Assembly: GCF_000090795.2 (NCBI RefSeq)
Contig: NW_003546535.1
Span: forward strand, 23,734 to 77,132
DNA from: Amphimedon queenslandica
Taxonomy: Eukaryota; Porifera; Demospongiae; Haplosclerida; Niphatidae
Length of the DNA: 53,399 nt
Reading direction: 5' to 3'
The position numbers and the translations under genes were made by a program. The notes under the pieces were generated by a model. That model was not told the DNA's origin and did not search any database. It saw only the letters and a list, made by a program, of their open reading frames with translations. Below are positions 43,101-53,006 of this stretch, one piece after another; the stretch's first letter is position 1; the number at the start of each line of letters is the position of its first letter.

Positions 43101-43667
43101 ACTATACCAACAACACTACCAGGTTTAACAAAAACTATTGAAGTCTCTGGAAGACAGTAATACATACACACCATCTCCTCAGCTGGGTAAGGACCTGGTG
43201 CATTACTAATTGGTGTCATTACTGGATCAATACCACAAGCTACAAAAACATTTAAAGGCAATGAAACAAAGAAACTGCATCTTACATCTACTGTTATTGA
43301 GATTGAGAGGGAAGTCCAAAACTGATCCAATTATCTAATCAAAATAAATTAATGTCAAATAATAATCTAAAAGTCTGAGCTCTACCTTATCAAAGACTCT
43401 AAATCCATCAGATTCAAGACCTGCTTCCCATATTGATAACTCTCCTGAATAAACTGATGCCCCAGCATTGACATTAAAGTAACAAATAGTGTAATTTTTG
43501 AGGTATCCCCCACAAGAGGCAGGGTTCTCTAATCCAAGATATACTTCTGTTCCACTTTCACTAGCAATTCTTGGGACATTAAGAGTTGAGGATTCATGAG
43601 GCACACCAACATCACAAGGAGCAGTGGAACCAATCAAAGCTAGAACAGTAAATGTAAGAAGCATCAT
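40136..43667 (-). CDS. Receptor B1: two-sushi receptor tyrosine kinase
   Basis: Twelve exons, 5' to 3': 43386-43667, 43286-43334, 42925-43239, 42334-42873, 42216-42280, 41995-42174, 41827-41939, 41530-41746, 41262-41477, 40642-40854, 40505-40590, 40136-40328 (2469 nt, 822 aa). Signal peptide MMLLTFTVLALIG, then a type-I N-terminal module (VGVPHESSTLNVPR, YLGLENPASCGGYL) and a second Cys-rich segment (ACGIDP, CMYYCLPETS). Two sushi domains follow, each with four Cys and the late Trp (SSGDWSDGLPYC, RGTWSDPVPQC). The membrane helix is about VALVILLIIIFTLCGCTILL. The juxtamembrane part has a Pro-rich SH3-ligand-like run and YWVPANVEEELYLQL. The kinase is intact: GSGYFATV, VAVK, HRDLAARN, DFG, EDYY, WTAPESI. 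Confidence 0.93.
40900..41245. repeat. ~186-bp dispersed repeat, two units
   Basis: Two diverged units with CATGGGCTATAATACAGGGA and CCATGGGCTATAGTACAGGG lie in the intron before the DFG exon of B1. The same intron of receptor D carries three units (49600-50110), so the insertion predates their duplication. Confidence 0.8.
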
Positions 43668-43890
43668 CTTCACTCTCTTACTGCTGACTAGCATAGTCAC
43701 ATGACACATAGCTGTAGTGTATACTAGCTATAGATCTAGTGCAAGATTGAAGTGTTGTATAAACTATAGATTTATACTCACAATGGAGTAGAGTCCTTGA
43801 CAAAATTTTTTGCTATATAGTACACTACAACACTGTATATTAATGTGACTTGTGAATCACTAAAAAATAGTTGCATAGTTTAATCATCAG

Positions 43891-45657
43891 CTAATAGTCT
43901 TCTATTCTGGCATAGTTTTCATCAAGTGACCTGATGAATAAAACATCACAATGCATGCCACATACTAATTAATGAAACATACAATATTGTAGCATATGTT
44001 CTCATTTCTCTGTCATATGTTTGATTATATTGCATGTCATCATCATCATCATCATCATTACTGAAAATGAAATGTGAAATGAATGAGAAGAAGTGAATTA
44101 ATGCCATATAGTACTCACTTAAGTAAATTATAAGCTGGACTCTCATTTGTTTCGATCATATCAACATCACAATTTCTATTAGAAATAATATATTTTATAT
44201 CATTGTCATTGGATTTACTGTTTTTTAATTTTCTTAATTTTATTCCTAAAAATAACTATTACTATTACTAGTATCATTGTTATAATGAAAACTAAAATAG
44301 TGGAAACAGCAAGTCCAGCAATTAATCCAATTTTGCTATCTAAATAAATTAACAGAAAGAATAGAAGATACCTTAAAAATAAAAGCCTCAAAATGAAAGC
44401 TGGACAATTACATACCCACTGGGATTATGTTGCCTAGATCCATTTAATATGTTCATTGCTGTCAGGTTTGTGTAAGTGCTCAAGCATTTTAACTCACTTG
44501 GAACTGATGTAGTTGGTACTAATGGTACACAATCTGGTACAGGGGCATTCCATATCCCACGGTAGCAAGTGATTAATCTATTGCCACTTAAAGTGAAGCC
44601 ATTGTCACAATAAAAGACACCTGAAGAACCGTTAGTGAAGCTGCGTAAATCATGATTCCCATTACTAGGCACTCCTGGGTCAGTACAGTTGAGTACATTA
44701 CAATAAGGTAATTCATCACTCCAGTTTCCACTGGACAAACAGATTTGACTGGAAACACCAACCAGTTGGAAACCAGTCTGACAAGTGTATTCAATGCCAG
44801 TACCATAAGAGTAAGGACCAGAGATATTAATGCTACCATACTGTAGAGATAATTCAGGACAATAAATTGGCTCTAAAATAACAACAATAAATATTACAAT
44901 ATATACAATAGTTCACATACTTACCAATACCAGCTCCAGCTAGTAGAGCAGTGGTTGTATTAGCTGGTACTAAACGACAGGACACTCTAACAAGATCACC
45001 CAGAGAAAACCTAAAGTCGATTCCAACACAAGTTCCTACAGTTTGCAATGTATGACGTGTTAGTATTTGACCTCTCCCATATCCAACTCCCTCAGGATAT
45101 AATATACCAACAACACTACCAGGTTTAACAAGAACTGTTGAAGTCTCTGGAAGACAGTAATACATACACACAATCTCCACTGCTGGGTCAGGATCTGGTG
45201 CATCGCTAATTGGTGTCACTACAGGATCAATACCACAAGCTATGGAAATAATTAAAGTTAATGAAAACAAAGAAACTGACATTTACTGTTATTGATAGTC
45301 AAAGGAAGGTTCAGAACTGATTCAATTATCTAATTAAAAACAAATTTTAAATAAGAAACTGGAAGTCTATACCTTGTCATAAACTCTAAATCCATTAGAT
45401 AGTCCAGGACCTACTTCCCATATTGACAATTCTCCTGGATATACTGATACCCCAGCATTACGATTGTAGTAACAAATAGTGTAATTTTGAAGATATCCCC
45501 CACAAGAGGCAGGGTTCTCTAATCCAAGATATACTTGCGTACCAGTTGAACTAGCAAGTCTTGGCACATTAAGAGTTGAGGATTCATGAGGTACACCAAC
45601 ATTACAAGGAGTAGTCAAACCAATCAAAGCTAAAACAGTAAATGTAAGAAAAATCAT
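43891..45657 (-). CDS. Receptor B2: kinase-less sushi receptor with ITAM-like tail
   Basis: Eight exons, 5' to 3': 45373-45657, 45287-45329, 44925-45239, 44498-44872, 44219-44339, 44119-44175, 43983-44060, 43891-43930 (1314 nt, 437 aa). Signal peptide MIFLTFTVLALIG, type-I N-terminal module like B1, Cys-rich segment (ACGIDP, CMYYCLPETS), two sushi domains (SSGNWSDELPYC, RGIWNAPVPDC) and a membrane helix (LIAGLAVSTILVFIITMILV). The ~65-residue tail has no kinase: a basic FRNKIKKIKK stretch, PAYNLL, an acidic Asp run, MQYNQTYD, then YATILSLDENYARI and IEDY at the end. YATI-x6-YARI fits the ITAM spacing YxxI/L-x6-8-YxxI/L. By analogy the phosphorylated tail would recruit tandem-SH2 proteins. The ITAM is completed only when the last exon is spliced on. 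Confidence 0.88.
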
Positions 45658-45894
45658 TTCTTCACTCTTTCACTGCCTGACTAGTATATACAGTCACATG
45701 ACACATAGCTATAGTGCAAGATTGAAGTGTTAAATAAACTATACTCACAATGGAGTAGGGTCTAATTATAGCATCAATATTGTGCATGGAACATCCTGGT
45801 GTTATGTGCATTCTCTGATTAAATGTTTTCACACAAAATAAAAATATTTTTTGCTTGTGCATTTGTTTGGCTTCAGTTTAATGCTGCAAATTAA

Positions 45895-47683
45895 TCAATT
45901 AACAGTTTGCTCATCAGTTAGACTATCTTCTATTTTTGCATAGTCTTGCTCAAGTGACCTGCATATAAAATAAAACAAAATAGTCTGTATCAATAACATT
46001 CTAATAGGGCATACTGTGCTGCAATATATGCTTTATTATATTGCATATCGTCGTTACTACTAAAAATAAAAGAAGACATGAATGTGAAAAAAGTGAGGAA
46101 ATTTCTCACTTAATCGTGACATTATAAGCTGGACTTTCTTCTGTTCTAATCATATTGACAGTAGCATTTCTATAAAAACACACATTATTAATAACACAGT
46201 TAAATTGAATTTACCTTTTCTCAATATTATTTATTTTACTCTTGAACATAACTATTACTATTACTAGTGTTATGATTAAAATAACAACAAGTATTACTGA
46301 AATAGTTGATACAGTAAGTCCAACCACTATAACAACTCCATTATCTAGAGTAATTAGTCAAAAAGAGTTACATAATATTTTACTATATCTATATATTTAA
46401 TTTGTACTGGTGACAAATTTTGGCCAGACAGTTATAAAGGCTCACTTTTATTTACAGTTGTTGGAGCTTCAGTGTTGTTTATATGCACGCACTCTGGAAC
46501 TGAAGCAGTCCATGAGCCATAGTAGCAGAGTATTGACTCACTACCTCTCAGTGTGAAATCATTGTCACAACTAAAGACAATCAAGGAGCCATTATTGAAA
46601 CCATTTGTAACTGCAACACAATTCCCATTACTAGGTACTCCTGGGTCAGTACAGTTGAGTACATTACAATAAGGTAATTCATCACTCCAGTCTCCACTGG
46701 ACAAACAGGTTTGACTGGAAACACCAACCAGATGGAAACCAGTCTGACAAGTGTATTCAATGCCAGTACCATAAGAGTAAGGACCAGAGATATTAATGCT
46801 ACCATACTGTAGAGATAATCCAGGACAATAAATTGGCTCTAAAAAACAACAATAAATATTAAAACAATACAATAATTCACATACTTACCAATACCAGCTC
46901 CAGCTAGTAGACCAGTAGTAAGATTAGCTGGGGATAAAGGACAAGTTACTTCAACAAGATCACCCAATGATAACCTATGATTCCCTCCAACACATAGCCC
47001 CTCAGTCTGCCTTGTATTAATTGATAATATTTGGCCCAGTGAATAGGTAATACCATTAGGATACGTAATCCCAGGGACACTTCCTGGCCTCACTAATATA
47101 GCAGAGTTTTCAGGAAAACAATACTGAAAGCAAATAACTTCCCGGGCAGGTAATGGAGTAGAAGGATTAAGAGGTGTCACTGTTGGGTCAACACCACAAG
47201 CTAGAGGCAGAATGATCAATGTCAATAATAGATCTAGTTGTATATAGCTTACTGTTGTTCACTGCCAATGGTAGTTGGATATCAGAGCTTTTAATCTAAA
47301 ACATACAATTTGAAGTGAATTAAGATTATTTTCGTTCCTTACCTTGCTAAATGCTTTTAAACCATCAATAAAAGGTACTGCTGGTTCCCAGATGGATAAA
47401 TTACCTGGTGTCATTGTCCTACCAACAATTCTATTCAATTGACATATTGTGTAATTTCTGAGGCATCCTCCACATGAAGCTGAATTCTCTAATCCAAGAT
47501 ATACTTGTGTACCAGATGAGCTACCATATCTATTGACAGTGTATGATGTTACTTCATGAGGTACTCCAAATTCACAAGCACTGATGACATCATTAGTGGT
47601 AGAACCTAGAAACAAATAATCAAGTATGTATAAAATATATATTGGACTTTACTTAGAATTAGTAGCAGTGAAATTAACAGCAT
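45895..47683 (-). CDS. Receptor C: kinase-less sushi receptor with degenerate ITAM-like tail
   Basis: Nine exons, 5' to 3': 47653-47683, 47343-47605, 47253-47295, 46889-47200, 46446-46838, 46215-46344, 46110-46169, 46015-46059, 45895-45958 (1341 nt, 446 aa). The ectodomain is type II like A and D (MLLISLLLIL signal peptide, FGVPHEVTSYTVNRYGSSSG, CFQYCFPENS). Two sushi domains follow (SSGDWSDELPYC, YGSWTASVPEC), then a membrane helix (VVIVVGLTVSTISVILVVIL). The tail is homologous to that of B2, not to A or D: ESPAYNVTI, DMQYNKAY, YIAAQSLEQDYAKI. The first ITAM half has Ala at +3 (YIAA) while the second is kept (YAKI), so it is a single YxxI motif. The tail ends SLTDEQTVN. A NAGNAG acceptor at 46059/46056 may add or drop one Ser. 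Confidence 0.86.
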
Positions 47684-47705
47684 ATTCCTTCTTCTCCCCT
47701 TCTTC

Positions 47706-48494
47706 TTTTTTAACGACCGGCCTGGGGGAGTAGTCCCCAGGTCGTTCCTATAATAGAGGATATGCGTGCTAAGTATATTCATTGCAAAATAAATATATTC
47801 ATTGCAAAATAAATATATTCATACCGTAATAACTTTCAAGAAAAAAAAATAGTTCGTTGGACGTCAACTTTCCATTGGCAGCAATGGAGAAAAGATAGAA
47901 AAAGGCTTGGTACCAGAAAACCGCTCTGTATTTCTTGATAGCAATCTTTCAGGTGACTACTAGACCCCATTGGATTCTCAGGATGCTTTCTAAGCTTCCG
48001 AAAAAGGCCTCGAGAAGGTAGCAACGCAAGAAAATGTGTTTTCCCCCATTGAACTCTTAATAAACTTGACGTCCAACATGGCGGCCAATTTACTGTGTGG
48101 GTTGGATATACGGTACTAAAAAACTATAAATATACTTAGCACGCATATCCTCTATTGATTTCACCCGCGTGCGATGTTTGTATAATAATTATAATTTGTA
48201 TGTTTACATTTCTTCTATACATGTTGTATTAGAGAAATAACATAAGCCTTAGCAGCCATTCGCCCGCGCTCCTTTACGTAGTGGGTGTGGTCACGGCAAA
48301 CAAAATGGCGGCTTAAACATGGGACAAAGTGAAGAGCTTTCTAACAGCAAGACAACATAGAGATACTGTCTAAAGACTTCTCTAGAAGCATTATAAAGGT
48401 AGAGAGAGCCTCTATAAGTCTTAATAAAATCCAGTTATTTTTGCAAGATGGTGAAATCAATTACAGGAATATTTTTTACACTGTTATGCTTGTT
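47706..48494. mobile_element. ~390-bp hairpin-headed repeat, copy 2, split by a MITE
   Basis: It starts TTTTTAACGACCGGCCTGGG, with the CCTGGGG..CCCCAGG hairpin, and ends near GTTATGCTTGTT. Without the nested MITE it is ~386 bp and colinear with 11901-12292. The equivalent spacer next to receptor A (about 39800) lacks it, so it inserted after the receptor duplication. Confidence 0.8.
47753..48155. mobile_element. MITE with 30-bp TIRs, copy 2 (nested, inverted)
   Basis: It has the same TIR as at 34813 but the opposite internal orientation, with a small internal duplication of a GCAAAATAAATATATTCATT block. Its insertion point within the hairpin-headed repeat can be read against the empty site at about 11938 (GTTCCTATGATTGATTTCAC). 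AT is present once in the empty site and on both sides of the insert. Confidence 0.85.
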
Positions 48495-48809
48495 TCTCTC
48501 TTTCACTGTGTATGGAGTTATAATGGGCACAAGAATTCAGATCATTGTTCTTTTAGACTAATGATATATATACAATGAGAATTCTTTACATCATTAGTAT
48601 ATCACTAGCTGTGGACACATGATTATTAACAATATTGAGGAAGTTACCATATCAAAAATTAAGCAAATAATAATAGCAAGAGTTAAAATACATTCAGTCT
48701 CATGGATAAGAAATTACCAGTAAAATACCTTCATAATAAAAATTAAAATAAAATAAAGAATAATAATAATATAGAGATAATAATTATATATAATCCTCAG
48801 TTTAGTACA

Positions 48810-51800
48810 TCAGTGGTTAGTGATGTACATTGACTGTAGGTCAGTGTATAGCTTATCCCCAGCTTCAAGAGGAGCACCTAACTGACCAGCATCAGAATGA
48901 GCGAGTCTATCTTCATCTGGTATCAATAACAATGTGGAGTCATCTTTCAACAATAGCAACATTATCTCATTAAAACTGGGCCTCTTCTTTGACTCAGGAT
49001 GCCTATAAATTAGTACAAAAGGGAGCGTTATTTTCAATGCAATAATGTATAATCAATTTAATGTGTAAATATATTTGATATAATACAAAATAGAAGCATT
49101 ATTTATTATGATGTATAATCTGTAAATATCTTTGATATAATATTGCCATTTACTCTTGATATTGCTCATGAACAATTACTATTCAATATCTTCTTACCAA
49201 CACTTCATCATTATCTCATACATCTTCTTTGGGCAGCCTGGACTAGGAGAGAGACGTCGGCCTGAATTAACAGTCTTCACAGTCTAAAAGCATTCACAAT
49301 CATCAACTAATGACACTATATAACCCAATACATACTTCATTGTTAATTCTTGAGTGTATCAAATGGTTTGCGTCCCAGGCTCCATATCTCATACATGACA
49401 CAGCCATAGCTCCAAACATCTGAAGCTGATGAATACTTGTGTTGTTTGATGGACTCAGGAGCTGTCCATTTGACTGGTATAAGCCCACCTTCACCTGCCA
49501 TGTAATAATCTTCGTCTTTGGTAAGATCATGAGACATACCAAAATCAGATATCTGGAATTAAAAAGGATTTTATCAATTCTCTTTCTTTTTGATCCGTTT
49601 TTAAAATAGTCATAACTTGAAAATTTTAAATCAAAATCATCTCAAACTTTTTACATAGCATAAGTACATCAATATGTATCAGAAAATGTAATAAAAATTG
49701 GGGGTAATTTTTTTACCCATTTTTCAGAAAAAACCATGGGCTATAATACAGTGATTTTTTCAGATTTTGGCCGATTTTTAAAAATGGCCATAACTAAAAA
49801 AATTTAAGTCGGAATCAGCTCAAATTTTTTAAACAGCATAAGTACATCAATATGCATCAGAAAATGTAATAAAAATTGAGGGTAATTTTTGAGCCATTTT
49901 TCAGAAAACCATGGGCTATAATACAGGGATTTTTTCAGATTTTGGCCGATTTTTAAAATTGGCCATAACTCAAAAAATTTAAGTTGGAATCAGCTTAAAC
50001 TTTCTACACAATTAATATGTATTAAAATATGTAATAAAAAAATTGGGGATCGTTCCGGAGCCATTTTTGGAAAAAAACCATGGGCTATAGTACAGGGATT
50101 TTTTCAGAAATTGATCAATGTATCCATCACTTACTTTACAAATATTATCATGAGTCACTAGTATATTCCTTGCTGCAAGATCACAATGAACAAACTGCCT
50201 GGAAGACAAGTACGCCATCCCTAAACAAATCTGTCTACAGAAATTAAGCAAGACACCAGGTGTTGTCTGCAAGTCAGCTCCCTCTCTCTTTGTCTTCAGT
50301 AGCCAGTGATGCAAATCACCATTCTTCATTAGCTCAGTGACTATCATAACCTACAGAGGAAAGGGAGTAGCAGCTGCAATAACTGTCAAGTGAGTAGCTT
50401 ACACTAGTATCAGTAGTAACTACTCCATGCAGTGTTAGTACATTAGTGTGTTTAAATTGGCCCATGAGAGCTGCTTCTTGAAGGAACTTTATCCTGTCTT
50501 CATTGTCGGCTTTTTCTGAGAGGATCTTAACTGCAACCTCTTCCTCTCCTAAGTTTGGTTTGAGCCACACTGCTCTGTTAACTGTAGCAAAGTAACCGCT
50601 ACCAAGCAACTCCAACACTCTACAATTAAAAGATACATTTTTAAAGTTAACTGTCAATGAATATACATTCAATCATAGCATGTGTCATGTTTGTATATGC
50701 ATGTAGATTTTAATATACTTTATTTCAGGCGAGGGTATTCTCCTAACTCTACATTTATCCAACTGAAGGTAGAGTTCTTCCTCAACATTAGCTGGTACCC
50801 AGTAAGTAGAATCCCCACCTTCATCTTCTCTCTATAGCATTAACATTAAACCAATATATACATTAGATCTAGTATCATCATGATGCTTACAATTTTCTCG
50901 TAAGTTTCATATTGGCCTCTTGAAGGTGAGTAGGGAGAAGGAGAAGGAAATGGAGGAGGAGATGGTAAAGGAGGAGGGAAAGGACCAACAGTGTTAACTA
51001 TCAGTTTTCTTGTAATAGCTTTCATCACTTGTCACAAATCCTTTATTAGGAATACCAGGCATTCTATTTGTCTAAAATACAATTAAAAAAGAGTATCATT
51101 CTTTATGGAATACCTGATCAATTTGTGTGTTGTGTTGATACATGGATGGAGCAGTTGTTGGCTGATTAAAACTGGTCACTAAAAATAGGAAAATAATAAT
51201 TATGAAGTTCATTAATTATTACACTGACGCTCAAGTGTGGATGTAGGATGAGGAGATATCACTTTTCTTGGTTGACATTTCCTGCACACAATCACTAGCA
51301 AAATAGTACAGCCACATAGAGTGAGTATTATTATTAGTAGTATGACCAATATCACTATTGTGAGTTCATGAGGTCTAGTATCATTAGATTGTACAGTAGT
51401 TGTTGGAGTTAATGTGGAATTTGATAAAACACATTGTGGAACAGGATAACTCCAGGTTCCCCTATAGCATGTAATGGATTCAGGACCCTCCAATGTATAA
51501 CTATCATCACATTCAAAGAATAATTCTGAGCCATTAAGGAAGCTATTGCCATTACGATTCCCATTACTAGGTACTCCTGGGTCAGTACAGTTGAGTACAT
51601 TACAATAAGGTAATTCATCACTCCAGTCTCCACTGGACAAACAGGTTTGACTGGAAACACCAACCAGTTGGAAACCAGTCTGACAAGTGTATTCAATGCC
51701 AGTACCATAAGAGTAAGGACCAGAGATATTAATGCTACCATACTGTAGAGATAATTCAGGACAATAAATTGGCTCTAAAATAACAACAATAAATATTAAA

Positions 51801-52624
51801 ACAATACAATAGTTCACATACTTACCAATACCAGCTCCAGCTAGCAGGCCAATGCTAGTATTAGCTGGAGATAGAGGACAGGTTACTTCAACAACTTCAA
51901 GAGTGCCAAATGTTAATTTATGATTGCCTCCAATACAAACTCCTTTAGTCTGTCTTGTATTATCTGATAATATTTGTCCTCTTGTGTAGTCAATTCCATC
52001 AGGATATGATATACCAGGAACACTCCCTGGCCTCACTAATATTGTAGAGTTTCCAGGGAAACAGTAATTGAAGCAAATGATTTCATCAGCAGGTTCAGGG
52101 GTAGGAGGATCAACTGTGGCCACTGTTGGATCAACACCACAAGCTATTATCAATTATAGATAACTGCATGTCAATAAGTATTAGTACCATCCATAGCTTA
52201 CTGTTATTCACTGCCAATGGTAGTTGGATTTCAGAGCTTTTAATCTACAATAATACAATTGAAGTAAATTAATGATTATTCTATTCCTTACCTTGGTAAA
52301 TGCTTTTAAACCAGCAATAAAAGGCACTGCTGGTTCCCAGATGGATAAAATACCTGGTGTCATTAGTCTACCAAAAAGCCTATTCAATTGGCATATTGTG
52401 TAATTCCTCAGATATCCTCCACATGAAGCTGAGTTCTCTAATCCAAGATACACTTGTGATGCTAATGAACTACCATATCTGAAGACACTGTATGATGTGA
52501 ATCCATTAGGTACTCCAAATTCACAAGCATTAATAGTATTAAAAATGAGAATAGAACCTACAAATAAATTATAATAAAAATTAATCATTATGTTCTCACT
52601 TAGTGCTATACTAGTGAGCAACAT
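48810..52624 (-). pseudogene. Receptor D: intact sushi ectodomain, broken tyrosine kinase half
   Basis: Exons, 5' to 3': 52600-52624, 52292-52557, 52202-52244, 51826-52143, 51229-51774, 51114-51178, 50891-51071, 50719-50831, 50403-50619, 50135-50350, 49336-49552, 49198-49283, 48810-49002. The ectodomain (type II; ACEFGVPNG, CFNYCFPGNS), two sushi domains and membrane helix are open and normal. The juxtamembrane exon 50891-51071 is 181 nt instead of 180 as in B1 and meets a stop at 50994-50996. The catalytic loop reads HCDLAARN instead of HRDLAARN (50183-50185). The DFG exon has four extra bases giving a stop at 49343-49345. As read, the gene can encode only a membrane receptor with a short tail. 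Assembly error could explain one indel but hardly all three changes. Confidence 0.82.
49600..50112. repeat. ~186-bp dispersed repeat, three units
   Basis: Three units lie in the intron between the DFG exon and the catalytic-loop exon of D, against two in B1, so the array expanded or contracted after duplication. Confidence 0.8.
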
Positions 52625-52755
52625 TGTGAAACAGCCTTTAGCCCTTCTCCTACTCCTTACTGCTGACTAGTCATCACATGACATAGAGCCAGTGCAGGAT
52701 TGCAGTGTTGAATAAACTATATATTTACCAAAATATTTCTCACATCAAAGTAATA

Positions 52756-53006
52756 ATAGAGGATATGCGTGCTAAGTATATTCATAACTTTTAAGTACCG
52801 TATATCCAACCCACACAGTAAATTGGCCGCCATGTTGGACGTCAAGTTTATTAAGAGTTCAATGGGGGAAAACACATTTTCTTGCCTTGCTACCTTCTTG
52901 AGGCCTTTTTCGGAAGCTTAGAAAGCATCCTGAGGATCTAATGGGGTCTAGTAGTCACCTGAAAGATTGCTATCAAGAAATACAGAGCGGTTTCCTGGTA
53001 CCAAGC
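52756..53006. mobile_element. MITE with 30-bp TIRs, copy 3 (truncated)
   Basis: The left TIR and first ~250 bp match the copy at 34813 in the same orientation. Homology ends abruptly after CCTGGTACCAAGC, where an unrelated GC-rich sequence begins. Confidence 0.8.

Noticed and set aside
44588..44839. Hydrophobic reading frames antiphase to the first sushi domain (also at 42460, 46581 and 51409)
   Set aside because: They recur in every paralog only because the sushi exon is conserved; they have no start context or splice logic.
47836..48024. Minus-strand frame of 62 codons
   Set aside because: It lies wholly inside the nested MITE and is equivalent to a frame in the copy at 35030-35212; non-coding repeat.
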